In this document: one piece after another, positions 17,808 to 27,632 of the stretch
Position numbering within the stretch: position 1 is the first letter of the stretch
Layout of the letters: each line of letters starts with the position of its first letter
Notes under the pieces: generated by a model
What the model was told of the DNA's origin: nothing
Seen by the model: only the letters and a program-made list of their open reading frames with translations
The model's database searches: none
Made by a program: the position numbers and the translations under genes
DNA from: CAVPCY01 sp963702525
GTDB lineage: Bacteria; Actinomycetota; Coriobacteriia; Anaerosomatales; PHET01
Assembly (NCBI GenBank): GCA_963702525.1
Contig: CAVPCY010000009.1
Span: 97,228 to 161,227 of the forward strand
Direction of reading: 5' to 3'
DNA: 64,000 nt

Positions 17808-18872
17808 CTATGGCGTGAAGTCGGTGGCCGGCTTGAGATCGAGCACGTAGCGGGTGAGCAGCTTGACCGCCGAGTCGAGATCCTTGAGCGAGAGCACCTC
17901 GGTGGGCGTGTGCATGTAGCGCAGCGCGATCGAGACCAGTCCGGCCGCCTTGCCGCCGCGCGAGAGCTGGATCGCGTTCGCATCCGTGCCGGTGCCACGG
18001 GGCTCGGCCCCGACCTGATAGGGCACCTTGGCCTTCTCGGCAGCGGCCACGAGCCCGTCGAACACGACCGGGTTGATGTTGGGACCGCGCGCGATGATCG
18101 GCCCGCCGCCGCACTCGAACTCGCCGTGCTTGCGCTTGTCGATATCCGGGTAGTCGGTCGCGTGACCCACCTCGACGGCGATGCCCACAACCGGGTCGCA
18201 GCACCAGGCGCTCGTTATGCCACCGCGCATCCCGATCTCCTCCTGCACGGTGGCTGCGGCGATCACGTCGCCCGGCGCTCCGCCGGCTTTCTTGACCTCT
18301 TCGAGCACGCGGGCCGCTATCCAGGCGCCCATCTTGTCGTCGAACGCGCGCGACACCGCCAGGTCGTCGCCGAAGCGCTCGAACCCGACATCGAAGGTGA
18401 CGGGGTCGCCCACGCGCACCCGCTTCTTGACCTCTTCACCGGAGAGTCCGACGTCGATGAAGAGCTTCTCGAGCTTGGTGACGCTCTTACGCTCGTCGTC
18501 CTCGATCAGGTGGATCGGTTTGCGGCCCATGATGCCCAGAAGCGACCCGTCCTTCACATGCACGCGCACACGCATACCCGGGAGGATCGCGGCGTCGACT
18601 CCGCCTATCGCCGAGAAAGCGATGAAACCCTCGGGCGTGACGTAGTTGACCATGAGGCCGATCTCGTCGATGTGTCCGGCGAGCATGACCGAGACGCCGT
18701 TCTTCTTCGTGCCCTTCACCGTCGCGTGCACCGAGCCCATGACGTTGGTCTCGATCGTATCCGCAACCGGCGTGAGCCGATCTCGAAACACGCGCGCGGC
18801 AGGCTGTTCGAAACCCGAGGGCGATGGCGCTTCGACCAGGTCCTGGAGGAAGCGGAGGTCCTTGCTCAGCAT
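17808..18872 (-). CDS. M42-family metallo-aminopeptidase
   Basis: A 354-residue peptidase of the M42 (glutamyl aminopeptidase / endoglucanase M) group; it trims peptides in the cytoplasm as a large self-assembled particle. Metal and catalytic residues appear in MLAGHIDEIGLM, AVSRAFDDKMGAWIA, AATVQEEIGMRG, IAVEVGHATDYPD and the C-terminal RYMHTPTEVLS. The start MLSKDLRFLQDLVEAPSPSG is typical. It is 14 bp upstream of smpB and likely in the same transcript. Confidence 0.9.
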   Translation of the reverse strand: MLSKDLRFLQDLVEAPSPSGFEQPAARVFRDRLTPVADTIETNVMGSVHATVKGTKKNGVSVMLAGHIDEIGLMVNYVTPEGFIAFSAIGGVDAAILPGMRVRVHVKDGSLLGIMGRKPIHLIEDDERKSVTKLEKLFIDVGLSGEEVKKRVRVGDPVTFDVGFERFGDDLAVSRAFDDKMGAWIAARVLEEVKKAGGAPGDVIAAATVQEEIGMRGGITSAWCCDPVVGIAVEVGHATDYPDIDKRKHGEFECGGGPIIARGPNINPVVFDGLVAAAEKAKVPYQVGAEPRGTGTDANAIQLSRGGKAAGLVSIALRYMHTPTEVLSLKDLDSAVKLLTRYVLDLKPATDFTP

Positions 18873-18914
18873 GAAGCGTCCTTTCGAATCGCAGAGGTAC
18901 TCAAGCAGAGTACC

Positions 18915-20021
18915 CTATGCGACCGGTGCCGGACTCACCTGCCGGCCGGGTTCGAATCCCCGCATGGCACCGATTCCGGAACGCATCACCAGCCGGCGAG
19001 TCGCCGGGCCGTATATCGCCGAGGACTTGAGAAGCTTCCCCCACACCTCGATCGCAAGGGGCAGCGCCGCAACACGATACCGACCGAGTGCACCTTCCAC
19101 TCCGTCTCCCAGCACCGCACCGAGCACCGCGCCACTTCTGAGCGCGTACGAGATGCCCTCCGCCGATGAAGGGCTGACAAGACCGGCCGCCTCACCCACC
19201 AGCACCACGCGTCCGGACCCGAGGCGCACGTCGGTGGGCACCATCGGCCGCAGGATCGGAGCGCCTGCGCGGAAACGCTCTTCCCCTATGGCGAATCCTC
19301 TGTCGCGCAGCATCTCCACCAACGCCGAGAAGCGCTCGTTGGCTCCGGATGCAGCCGGAAACGCGGCTCCCACGACCAGGCCGTCGCCTCTCGGAATGGT
19401 CCAGCCGTAGAAGTCGGTGAGCGAAGCGTCGAACACCGCTCCGAAGTGAGGCTCGTTCCAGCTTGCGGAGTGCACCGCCTGCACGGCCGTGTACGGCCGT
19501 GAAGCACCTTGTGCCCCCGCCACCAAGCGACGAGCCAGCGAGGCGGCGCCATCGGCACCCACCACCAGTCGGGCCTCTACGCTCGCGCTTCCGCCACCGG
19601 GCGTGGAGAACCTGACGAGCGGCACCTCCTCGGACAAGTCGATCGAGTCCGCGCGCCAGCCCGCTGCCACATCGACCCGGCCCGGAACGAGCGAGAGTAG
19701 CCACCGATCGAACCGCTCGCGATCTACGTTGACGTAGAAGCGCTGGTAGAGCCGCTCCAGCGACGCCTGCATGTCCAACGTCCTGACCGCGAAGAGCTGC
19801 GGACCTGCGACCACATGGCGGGGGACCCCGAGTCCTTGACGGGCGAGCTCGGCCTGGGCGCGAGGAGCGAGCAGGCCCCCGCAGACCTTCGAGGGGTCGC
19901 CTGTCTCCCAGGCGCGCTCCAGCGGGCGCCGATCGACGAGCAGCACCCTGTGGTTCGCGCCGATGAGTCGCGCGAGCGTCGAACCTGCCGGGCCTGCCCC
20001 GATGATGCAGACGTCATACAT
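18915..20021 (-). CDS. Geranylgeranyl reductase family flavoprotein
   Basis: A 368-residue FAD-dependent oxidoreductase. Rossmann motif YDVCIIGAGPAGSTLARLIG at the start, the group motif CGGLLAPRAQAELARQGLG at about residues 48-66, and the second FAD motif GRVVLVGEAAGLVSPSSAEG. Members reduce isoprenoid double bonds (menaquinone side chain or polyprenyl lipids). ATG at 20021 follows GAGGAGA. Substrate is not determined here; reduction of a quinone or polyprenol side chain is the usual actinobacterial role. Confidence 0.85.
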   Translation of the reverse strand: MYDVCIIGAGPAGSTLARLIGANHRVLLVDRRPLERAWETGDPSKVCGGLLAPRAQAELARQGLGVPRHVVAGPQLFAVRTLDMQASLERLYQRFYVNVDRERFDRWLLSLVPGRVDVAAGWRADSIDLSEEVPLVRFSTPGGGSASVEARLVVGADGAASLARRLVAGAQGASRPYTAVQAVHSASWNEPHFGAVFDASLTDFYGWTIPRGDGLVVGAAFPAASGANERFSALVEMLRDRGFAIGEERFRAGAPILRPMVPTDVRLGSGRVVLVGEAAGLVSPSSAEGISYALRSGAVLGAVLGDGVEGALGRYRVAALPLAIEVWGKLLKSSAIYGPATRRLVMRSGIGAMRGFEPGRQVSPAPVA

Positions 20022-20119
20022 GCGGGTCTCCTCACTACGCGAGAGGAGACAAGCGTGCCCGCTCGGCGCGGTCTTGCGCCATCGCTGTTGGGAACCCGTG
20101 TCCGGTCGTAGCGGCGCCG

Positions 20120-22111
20120 TTACCCTGCGGGCGCCAACTCGAAATCCAGCCGCGCCTCGGAGACGCTCACATTGAGCAGGCGCACCGAGACCGCCTGGCC
20201 CAGCCGGTAGCGCTCGCCACGATCCTCGCCCCAGAGCATGAAGCGCTGCGGATCGTAGCGGTAGTAGTCGCCCTTCATCGAGTCGACGTGCACGAGGCCC
20301 TCGGCCGTGTTGTCGAGCTGCACGAACAGCCCGAACGTCTGCACGCCGGTGACGACCGCCGAGAAGACCTCGCCCACGTGGTCGGCCATGAGCTGGCACA
20401 GCTTGAAGCGAACCGAGTCGTCCTCGGCCATCTCGGCCTCGCGCTCCATGAGCGACGAGTGCTCGGCGAGCCAGCCGAGCTCGGGCACCATGCCGACGGT
20501 GTTGGGGTCGCTCTCCAGCTCGCCTTTGAGCTGCGCGCGCAAGAGACGATGGACGATGAGGTCCGGGTACCTGCGGATGGGCGAGGTGAAGTGCGTGTAC
20601 GCCTCGCTCGCCAGACCGAAGTGCCCGCCGAGATAGTCGACGTAGCGCGCGCGCTCGAGTGCTCGCAGTAGCAGCGAGTTGATGAGCCGCTTCTCGGGCC
20701 GGCTGTGCGCGAACTTGATTATGCGTTGGAAGGTCGCCGGGCTCGCGCCGTGGATGTCCTTGATCGGGTAGTCGAACTCCTTGAGCACGACCGCCACGTG
20801 CCCGAGTGCGTCCGGGTCGGGGTTCTCGTGGATGCGGTAGACCATGGGCGCCTTTGCGTCGCGCATGTGGCGAGCGACCACTTCGTTGGCGAGTATCATC
20901 GCCTCTTCGATCATGTTGGTGGCCTGCGTCCGCTCCCTCACCACCACCTCGAGCGGCGTGCCGTCCTCGGCCAGCCGGATCTTTGCTTCGACGGTCTCGA
21001 AGTCGAGCCCGCCGCGCGCGACACGCCGGCGCTGGATCGCTGCAGCGGTGCGCGCGAAGTCCCGCATCGCCGCCTCGCTCTTGGCATCCGGGAACGGCTC
21101 CTGGCCGTCGAGCATCCGCTGGACCTGACCGTAGTCGAAGCGCCTGTCGGAGCGCATCGCCGAAGGAAAGAGCTCGGCGCGCTGCACGACAGCATCGTCA
21201 TCGAGCCAGATGTCGACCGAGAACGAGAGGCGGTCCTCGCCCGGGTTGAGCGAGCAGATCTCGTTGGACAGCTTCTCGGGCAACATGGGCAGCACCCGGT
21301 CGACCAGGTAGACGCTCGTCGCGCGCTGACGGGCCTCGGAGTCGATCGCCGAGTCCCACGCCACGTAGTGACTGACGTCGGCTATGTGCACGCCCAGCCG
21401 CACGAGCCCGTCTATGCGGTCGATCGAGATCGCGTCGTCGAAGTCCCGTGCATCCACCGGGTCGATGGTGAAGGTGAACCGATCGCGCACGTCTCGGCGC
21501 TCGGGCTCTCTCGCCAGCGCGGACTCGACGTCGAGACGGATCTGCTCGGCGGCGCACAGGACCTCGTCGGGGAACTCGGTTCGAAGCCCGTGCTCGCGAA
21601 TGATGATCTCGATCTCGATGCCCTCTTCGCCTTCGCGCCCCACGATCTCGTCGACCACACCCTGGGCCGAGTGATTGCGGCTCGGATAGCCGATGATTCG
21701 CGCGACCACGATGTCGCCGGTCGTGGCGTCACCGATGGCGTTCGAGGCCACGAAGATGTCGTGGCGTATGCGTCTGTCAGCGGGAACGACGATGCCGATC
21801 GCTCCATGGCGTTCGAAACGGCCCACAACGTGGGTGACTGCCCGCTCGAGGATGCGCACGACCACGCCGCTTCGCCCTTGGCGGCCGCGCTTGGTGTCGG
21901 GCCTCAGCACGACCGTATCGCCGTGCATGGCGCCGTTGGTGTCGCGCCCGGCAACGTAGAAGTCGCCGTCTTGAGCTTCAACGAAGCCGTAGCCGCGGCG
22001 GGTCAACGAGATGCGCCCGACCACTTGCCCGCTTCGACGGCCCTGGCTCGGCGGCTTGCGTGCCTTGCCGGCGCGACCCGAGCCGCCTGACTTCCCCTTG
22101 CCGCCTGCCAC
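20120..22111 (-). CDS. rnr: Ribonuclease R (RNB-family exoribonuclease)
   Basis: Processive 3'-5' exonuclease that degrades structured RNA and helps tmRNA quality control. Order: Gly/Lys-rich N-terminus, cold-shock domains (GRISLTRRGYGFVEAQDGDF), RNB catalytic domain with DPVDARDFDDAISIDR and GVHIADVSHYV, AYTHFTSPIRRYPDLIVHRL, and a C-terminal S1 domain (VVTGVQTFGLFVQLDNTAEG). GTG at 22111 (GAGGGGGGCGAAGG before it) gives 663 residues. It lies upstream of smpB/ssrA, a functional neighbourhood for ribosome rescue. Confidence 0.9.
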   Translation of the reverse strand: MAGGKGKSGGSGRAGKARKPPSQGRRSGQVVGRISLTRRGYGFVEAQDGDFYVAGRDTNGAMHGDTVVLRPDTKRGRQGRSGVVVRILERAVTHVVGRFERHGAIGIVVPADRRIRHDIFVASNAIGDATTGDIVVARIIGYPSRNHSAQGVVDEIVGREGEEGIEIEIIIREHGLRTEFPDEVLCAAEQIRLDVESALAREPERRDVRDRFTFTIDPVDARDFDDAISIDRIDGLVRLGVHIADVSHYVAWDSAIDSEARQRATSVYLVDRVLPMLPEKLSNEICSLNPGEDRLSFSVDIWLDDDAVVQRAELFPSAMRSDRRFDYGQVQRMLDGQEPFPDAKSEAAMRDFARTAAAIQRRRVARGGLDFETVEAKIRLAEDGTPLEVVVRERTQATNMIEEAMILANEVVARHMRDAKAPMVYRIHENPDPDALGHVAVVLKEFDYPIKDIHGASPATFQRIIKFAHSRPEKRLINSLLLRALERARYVDYLGGHFGLASEAYTHFTSPIRRYPDLIVHRLLRAQLKGELESDPNTVGMVPELGWLAEHSSLMEREAEMAEDDSVRFKLCQLMADHVGEVFSAVVTGVQTFGLFVQLDNTAEGLVHVDSMKGDYYRYDPQRFMLWGEDRGERYRLGQAVSVRLLNVSVSEARLDFELAPAG

Positions 22112-22236
22112 CCCTTCGCCCCCCTCGCCGCCCGTCGATTCGAGTCTACCGCACGGCGTTCGGCTGGGCCGCGTGTCGCAGGGGGGTGATAGAATGCCTC
22201 CAACGCAATGCCCGTACGTACCCACGGAGCCGCCTG

Positions 22237-22659
22237 ATGGACCAGAAGCGTCCCCTCGCCCCCACCATGATCGGCCGAGGAACCCTCTCGAACTTCCGCG
22301 ATATGCTCCGCGCTCTCGAGACCATCGAGAACGTGGAGTATCGCTATGTGGTTCACGGCGAGGTGGTCGACGAGGGCACGGCGGCGCTCGTGAAGCTGAT
22401 GGCGGACCCAGAATCGGCGACCCTCATCGTGAACGAGTGCTTGTTCCTCAACGTCGCCTCCTTCCGCTACCTCGACTTCGAGCAAGATGACGAGGGCAAG
22501 TGGCGCTTCGCCCTCTACGGCGACGATGTCACACTCGACCTCCTCCACGTGCCCGACGCGGCGGAGGGCGAGTCCGGCCGGCCGCACCTGCTCTCAGAAG
22601 AAGAGGTGCCGGACTTCGGCAGCCTGATCCTGCTCGACGACGAGGACGACGAGGACTGA
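22237..22659 (+). CDS. Hypothetical protein, 140 residues, acidic C-terminus
   Basis: Not assigned to a known family. The ATG start gives MDQKRPLAPTMIGRGTLSNF, followed by ALETIENVEYRYVVHGEVVD, LIVNECLFLNVASFRYLDFE and a strongly acidic tail (SLILLDDEDDED). Compact alpha/beta composition, no membrane helices. One of only three plus-strand genes here; divergent from rnr and ended by its own hairpin before ctpA. Confidence 0.65.
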   Translation: MDQKRPLAPTMIGRGTLSNFRDMLRALETIENVEYRYVVHGEVVDEGTAALVKLMADPESATLIVNECLFLNVASFRYLDFEQDDEGKWRFALYGDDVTLDLLHVPDAAEGESGRPHLLSEEEVPDFGSLILLDDEDDED

Positions 22660-22687
22660 AGCCCGCGCGACCTGCGGGTGAATGCGA

Positions 22688-22711
22688 GATGGCCCCGGAT
22701 TCGGGGCCATC
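22688..22711. terminator. Hairpin terminator between convergent genes
   Basis: GATGGCCCCG / CGGGGCCATC forms a perfect 10-bp stem with a GATT loop. It lies between the plus-strand 140-residue gene and the minus-strand ctpA gene, which converge here. Confidence 0.7.
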
Positions 22712-22740
22712 GGCGTTTCTCGGCAGACTCGGCGAAGTGG

Positions 22741-23949
22741 CTACTTCTGAGCGGCCGCGGCCTCTCTGATCGCCTTCTGCAGCTGGGTATCGGTCTTCTC
22801 GTCGGCCTGCTTCTCGGGCGCCATCTTCACAACGACGTCGGGGGTGAGGCCCTTGCCGTCGATGACCCGCTTCTTGGGCGTGAGGTAGTGGGCGATCGTG
22901 TACTTCACCGCGCCGCCGAACGAGAGCTCCTCGACGGTCTGGACGCTCCCCTTGCCGAAGCTCTTCTCGCCCACGAGCTTCGCGCGCCCGTAGTCCTGCA
23001 ACGCTCCGCCCACGATCTCGCTGGCCGAGGCGGAGTTCCCGTTGATGAGCAGCACCATGGGCAGGTCGGTCACCTTGCCGCCCTCGGTGCGAAGGACCTG
23101 CTCTTCCTTGCCGCGCTCGTCGACGCGCACCACCACGCCGTCGTCGATGAACAGCGAGGAGACCTTGACCGCCTGGTCGAGCGCGCCGCCCGGGTTGTCG
23201 CGCAGGTCGAGCACGAGCGAACGGGCGCCCTTCTCCTCGAGCGACTTCACCTCGCGCGCGATCTCCTCGGTGGTGTTGCCGTTGAACTGGCCCATCCGGA
23301 TGTAGCCGACCTTGTCGCGCTTCATGCTGCTCTCGACGTTGGGCACGACGATCGTGGCCCGCTTGAGCGTGACCGTGTACGGCTTGGTGTGGGGGCCCTT
23401 CCCGTTCGGGCGGATCATCGTGAGCTTGACCTCGGTGCCCTGCTTGCCGCGCACGCGCTTCACGACCTCTTCGGTCGTCCACTTCCCACGCGTCTGCCCG
23501 TCGATCGCCGAGAAGATGTCGCCGGACTTGACACCCCCCTTGGCAGCGGGCGTGTCCTTGTAGACATCGACCACATAGGCGCCCTTGTCGTTCTCGCCGA
23601 GAAGGACTCCGATGCCCCCGAACTCACCGGCCATGTCTTCATTGAAGAACTTGAACCGCTTGGGATCGAAGTAGACCGCGTACTTGTCGCCGCCGCTTTC
23701 CAGCAGGCCCTGGATGGCGCCGGCCGTAGCTGAGGTCTCGTTCGGCGGCTTGAGCCCCTCGCTCTGCAGCAGCTGGTTCACTTCCTCGACTCGCGAGCCG
23801 AGCTCGTCGGGTGCGCTGGTCGACGGCGAGACGAACCGATCGGGCACCGCGACGTTGTACTCGGCCATGAGGAAGCCGGCGATGAAGCCGGACAGCCCCA
23901 CGATGACCGCGACCGCGGCGAGCATCAGTACCTTGAGTTTGGGGTTCAT
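22741..23949 (-). CDS. C-terminal processing peptidase, S41 family (CtpA)
   Basis: Periplasm-side serine protease with one N-terminal membrane helix (VLMLAAVAVIVGLSGFIAGF), a PDZ domain (FGGIGVLLGENDKGAYVVDV, TPAAKGGVKSGDIFSAIDG) and the S41 catalytic domain: LVLDLRDNPGG, nucleophile Ser in LLINGNSASASEIVGGAL and catalytic Lys in LVGEKSFGKGSVQT. I choose ATG 23949 because GGAAAG precedes it; an ATG four codons upstream (23961) is possible. It follows ftsX, and the FtsEX-CtpA pairing is common, since FtsEX controls peptidoglycan hydrolysis. Confidence 0.9.
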   Translation of the reverse strand: MNPKLKVLMLAAVAVIVGLSGFIAGFLMAEYNVAVPDRFVSPSTSAPDELGSRVEEVNQLLQSEGLKPPNETSATAGAIQGLLESGGDKYAVYFDPKRFKFFNEDMAGEFGGIGVLLGENDKGAYVVDVYKDTPAAKGGVKSGDIFSAIDGQTRGKWTTEEVVKRVRGKQGTEVKLTMIRPNGKGPHTKPYTVTLKRATIVVPNVESSMKRDKVGYIRMGQFNGNTTEEIAREVKSLEEKGARSLVLDLRDNPGGALDQAVKVSSLFIDDGVVVRVDERGKEEQVLRTEGGKVTDLPMVLLINGNSASASEIVGGALQDYGRAKLVGEKSFGKGSVQTVEELSFGGAVKYTIAHYLTPKKRVIDGKGLTPDVVVKMAPEKQADEKTDTQLQKAIREAAAAQK

Positions 23950-23985
23950 TGCGCTTTCCATGTTCGTTGGTGAGGTGTGTGGCGC

Positions 23986-24900
23986 TTACACCTTGAGGTA
24001 GCGGGACATAGCGAGCCACGAGCCAGCTACGCCGATCACGATTCCCGCGACGATCAGCGAGAAGGCGATCTGAGTGGTCGCGCTCCCGGACAGCGAGACC
24101 GCCATGAACGGCAGCGCGTCCTTCAGTCTGGGGATTATGGCCGCCTGCAACCCGACCACCGTGAGTATGGCGAGCGATGCCCCGATGAGCGCCTGGATCA
24201 CGCCCTCGAGCAGGAACGGCGTGCGGATGAACCAGTTGCTCGCGCCTACCAGGCGCATGATGCCGATCTCCTTGCGACGCGCATAGATGGCGAGCCGAAT
24301 GGTGTTGTTGATGAAGATCAGGCTGACGATTCCGAGCATGACCACGAAGACGACCTCGATGATGCGGATCACGCGCGTGAAGGCGAACAGCTTGTTCACG
24401 ATCTGCTGGCCGTACTTGAGCGACTCCTCGGGGTTGTCCGGCCGGTCCGCGACCTTGAGGAACATCGCGTTCTTCTTGATCTTGAGGACCATCGCTTCGA
24501 CGGTGCGCGGGTCCTTCAGCGTCACGTCGAGCGATGCCGGCAAGGGGTTGCCCTCGAGCTGATCGATGATCTCGGGCGACTGCGCCATATCCTGCTTGAA
24601 CTTCTGCAGCGCCTCTTCCTTCGTGGTGTAGTCGACACCCTCGACGAGCGGGTCGTTGAGCAGCTGCGTTTGTAGCGTATTCACATCTGCCGAAGGCGCA
24701 CCGTCCTTGATGAAGATCTGGATGGTGACCTTGTCCTCGACACTCTGGACCACGCTGTTCACGATGAAGCCGGTGGCGAGGAAGATGCCCACCAGCAGCA
24801 GCGACAGGTAGATCGTGATGACTGCACCAAAACTCATCACCCAGTTGCGGCGGAAGTTCTGAATCGACTCGCGCGCGAAGTACCCGACGTTAATCGACAT
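23986..24900 (-). CDS. ftsX: Cell-division ABC transporter permease FtsX
   Basis: Membrane partner of FtsE; couples ATP hydrolysis to activation of cell-wall hydrolases at the septum. 304 residues: N-terminal helix (VMSFGAVITIYLSLLLVGIF), an extracellular domain of about 120 residues (QIFIKDGAPSADVNTLQTQL onward), then three further helices near the C-terminus, the usual FtsX topology. The conserved RRKEIGIMRLVGASNWFIR stretch contacts FtsE. Its start overlaps ftsE by 11 bp. Confidence 0.95.
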   Translation of the reverse strand: MSINVGYFARESIQNFRRNWVMSFGAVITIYLSLLLVGIFLATGFIVNSVVQSVEDKVTIQIFIKDGAPSADVNTLQTQLLNDPLVEGVDYTTKEEALQKFKQDMAQSPEIIDQLEGNPLPASLDVTLKDPRTVEAMVLKIKKNAMFLKVADRPDNPEESLKYGQQIVNKLFAFTRVIRIIEVVFVVMLGIVSLIFINNTIRLAIYARRKEIGIMRLVGASNWFIRTPFLLEGVIQALIGASLAILTVVGLQAAIIPRLKDALPFMAVSLSGSATTQIAFSLIVAGIVIGVAGSWLAMSRYLKV

Positions 24901-25654
24901 AGCCGTACACCCCTCGGTCTTGGTCGCGGATCACGCGGCCGCCCTCCAGGGCGATCACTCGGCGGCGCATGTTGTCGACCATGTCGCGGTCGTGCGTCGC
25001 TACGAGCACCGTTGTGCCGGTCTTGTTGATGCGCTCGAGCAGCTTCATGATGCCGAGCGAGGTCTGCGGGTCGAGGTTGCCTGTGGGCTCGTCGCACAGC
25101 AGCAGCGGCGGGCGGTTCACGAACGCGCGCGCGATCGAGACGCGCTGCTGCTCGCCGCCGGAGAGCTCATCGGGGTAGCTCTCGATCTTGTCCTCGAGAC
25201 CCACGAGACGCAGGACCTCGGGAACCTGCGTTCTGATCACATGCTTGGACTTGCCGATGACCTCGAGCGCAAAAGCGACGTTCTCGAACGAGGTCTTGTT
25301 GGGAAGCAGCTTGAAGTCCTGGAAGACGCAGCCGATGTTGCGCCGCAGGTAGGGAACCTTCCAGCTCTTCAGCTTCACGAGGTCCTGACCCGCAACGATG
25401 ATCTGGCCGCGGCTGGGAAGCAGCTCTCGCAGAAGCAGCCTGATGAAGGTCGACTTTCCCGAGCCGGAGTGGCCCACGATGAAGACGAACTCCCCCGCCT
25501 TGATCTCCACGTTGCAGTCGGCAAGGGCGGCTGGTTTGTCCTCGACGTAGCTCTTGCTGACTCCGCGGAGGCTGATCATCGAGGCGCCGGACCGTGCCGG
25601 TGTTGCGACCGCCTCAGGTGACGCCGCTTGAGGGGCGTCGATGGTTTCACTCAA
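24890..25654 (-). CDS. ftsE: Cell-division ATP-binding protein FtsE
   Basis: ABC ATPase that drives FtsX. Walker A FIVGHSGSGKSTFIRLLL, Q-loop GCVFQDFKLLPNKT, signature YPDELSGGEQQRVSIARAF, Walker B LLLCDEPTGNLDP and H-loop ATHDRDMV are all present. A TTG at 25654 (LSETIDAPQ) has GGAG at 6-7 bases and is taken as the start, giving a 25-residue N-terminal extension; the ATG at 25579 (MISLRGVSKSYVE) would give the usual FtsE length but has no clear ribosome-binding site. Confidence 0.9.
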   Translation of the reverse strand: MSETIDAPQAASPEAVATPARSGASMISLRGVSKSYVEDKPAALADCNVEIKAGEFVFIVGHSGSGKSTFIRLLLRELLPSRGQIIVAGQDLVKLKSWKVPYLRRNIGCVFQDFKLLPNKTSFENVAFALEVIGKSKHVIRTQVPEVLRLVGLEDKIESYPDELSGGEQQRVSIARAFVNRPPLLLCDEPTGNLDPQTSLGIMKLLERINKTGTTVLVATHDRDMVDNMRRRVIALEGGRVIRDQDRGVYGYVD

Positions 25655-25753
25655 GGGATGCTCCAATTCCGTGCGACGATTCCCCGGGAAAGTGTAGCAA
25701 AGGAGCAGCCACACGCCCCGGACCGGTGCGTGTAGGTTGTATGGAATGAACGA

Positions 25754-26682
25754 TCAGGCGAGAAGCTCCCGCGCCGCGGCAGCGATGTTCTCCGAGGTCA
25801 GACCGAAGAACTCCATCAGCTCTGCCGGCTCTCCCGACGTGCCGAAGACGTCGGCCACGCCCACGCGACGCGTAGGCACCGGGCACGCTTCAGACAGGAC
25901 CTCAGACACCGCCGACCCCATGCCGGCAAGCACGCTGTGCTCCTCGCAGGTCACGATCCGTCCGGTCTTGGCGACACTCGCGATCAGCGTCTCGGCGTCG
26001 ATGCGGCTTGATGGTCGCGACGTCGATGACCTCTGCGGAGAAGCCCTCGGCCGCCAAGATGTCTGCGGCGGCGAGCGCCTCGGCGACCTCGACGCCACAT
26101 GCGGCGAGCGTCACGTCACTGCCCTCGCGCAAGACGTACGCCTTGCCCGACCTCGAACTCGAAGCCATCCGGGTAGACGTCGGGCAGGCCGGCGCGGCCG
26201 AGACGCACGTAGAACGGGCCCGGTGTCAGCGCCGCCGCCCGAAGCGCGCCCTTGGCGGCGTTGTAGTCCGCGGGAACGAGCACGCGCATCCCGGGAAGCA
26301 CGCGCATCAGCGCGATGTCCTCGATCATCTGGTGGCTGCCGCCGTCAGGGCCCACCGTGATACCCGAGTGCGTCGGCGCGAGCTTCACGTCGAGCAACGA
26401 GTAGCACACTGTATTGCGCACTTGGTCGTAGGCGCGACCAGTAGCGAACACGGCGAAGGAGCCAGTGAAGGCGATCTTGCCGCTCACGGCGAGGCCGGCG
26501 GCGACGTCGATCATGTTCTGCTCGGCGATGCCGACGTTGAAGAATCGCTCGGGGTAGGCGTCGGCGAGCTTGTTCGTCGTGGTGGACTTGGAGAGGTCGG
26601 CCTCGACCACGACGACGTCGACGCCTTCGTTGGCGAGCTCGACGAGCGTGGTTCCGTACGCCTCACGCGTGGCTCGGCTCAT
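25754..26682 (-). CDS. Transketolase, C-terminal subunit (frameshifted twice)
   Basis: The second half of a split thiamine-diphosphate transketolase (pyrimidine-binding and C-terminal domains): DVVVVEADLSKSTTTNKLAD, RFFNVGIAEQNMIDVAAGLA (with the conserved Glu), THSGITVGPDGGSHQMIEDI. The frame breaks near 26140-26152 (EFEVG then KAYVLREGSDVTLAA) and near 26000-26012 (ATIKP then IDAETLIASVAKTGRIVTCE). About 310 residues when joined. The ATG at 26682 overlaps the TGA of the N-terminal subunit. Split transketolases are usual in anaerobes; role is pentose-phosphate carbon shuffling. Confidence 0.85.
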
Positions 26683-27523
26683 GAACCGCTCCTTCCGGCC
26701 GGCGCAGACAACTCCGCCATCGCGGTCGCGGTCTCCTCGGCGGTCGGCGCCTTGCCGTGCCAGCCGGCCTGGTCCTCCATGAACGACACGCCCTTGCCTT
26801 TGACGGTGTGTGCGACGACGACGGCGGGCCCGTCGGGGTACGCTGCGCGCCTCGAGCAGCGCCGAGCGGATCGCCTCGACGTCGTGACCATCGCACTCGC
26901 TCGCGTGCCAGCCGAACGCCGAGAACTTGCTCGCGATGCCGCCCAAGACACATGACCTCGTTGCACGCACCGTCGATCTGAAGCCCGTTGTCATCGACTA
27001 TCGCCACGAGATTCGACAGCCCGTGGTGCGCCGAGAACATCGCCGCCTCCCACACCTGGCCCTCTTGAAGCTCGCCATCGCCGAGCAGGCAGAAGACCGT
27101 GCGGTCGTCGTCCGGGTTCGAGCCCAGACCGGCGGCGAGTCCGGCAGCCACCGACAGACCCTGCCCCAGCGAGCCGGTCGACACCTCGACGCCAGGCGTC
27201 TTCTTGCTGTCGGGGTGGCCTTGCAGAATCGAGCCGAGCTTGCGCAGCGTGGCGAGGTGGTCTCGGCCGAAGTATCCCGCCTCGGCAAGGGCGGCGTAGA
27301 GCACGGGTCCGGCGTGGCCCTTGGACAGGATGAAGCGGTCTCGCTCAGGCCAGTCGGGGTCGTTCGGGTCGTGGCGCAAGACGTCGCCGAAGTACAGCGT
27401 CGCGACGATGTCTGCCGCCGAGAGCGAGCCTCCGGGGTGGCCGCTTCCGGCCGCGGCGATCATCTCGACGATGTCCATGCGCATGCGCGCCGCGCTGGCT
27501 TCCACAGTGAAGCGGTCCCACAT
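26679..27523 (-). CDS. Transketolase, N-terminal subunit (frameshifted twice)
   Basis: The thiamine-diphosphate-binding half: AAGSGHPGGSLSAADIVATL, RFILSKGHAGPVLYAALAEA, LGQGLSVAAGLAAGL and the ThDP motif CLLGDGELQEGQVWEAAMFS ... NLVAIVDDNGLQIDG. Frame changes occur near 26935-26950 (NEVMCLGG then IASKFSAFGWHASECDGHDV) and near 26838-26850 (LEARSVP then DGPAVVVAHTVKGKGVSFME). About 281 residues when joined. Followed immediately, with ATGA overlap, by the C-terminal subunit. Confidence 0.85.
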
Positions 27524-27632
27524 ACTAGTGGCTCCAATCGATGCGTCTGAGACGCGGCGCTATCGGTCCCACCCTCGGCCGCGGCTCAGAAAGGATATCA
27601 CTACGGCACGCCCGCCCCAGGGCCAAGCCGTT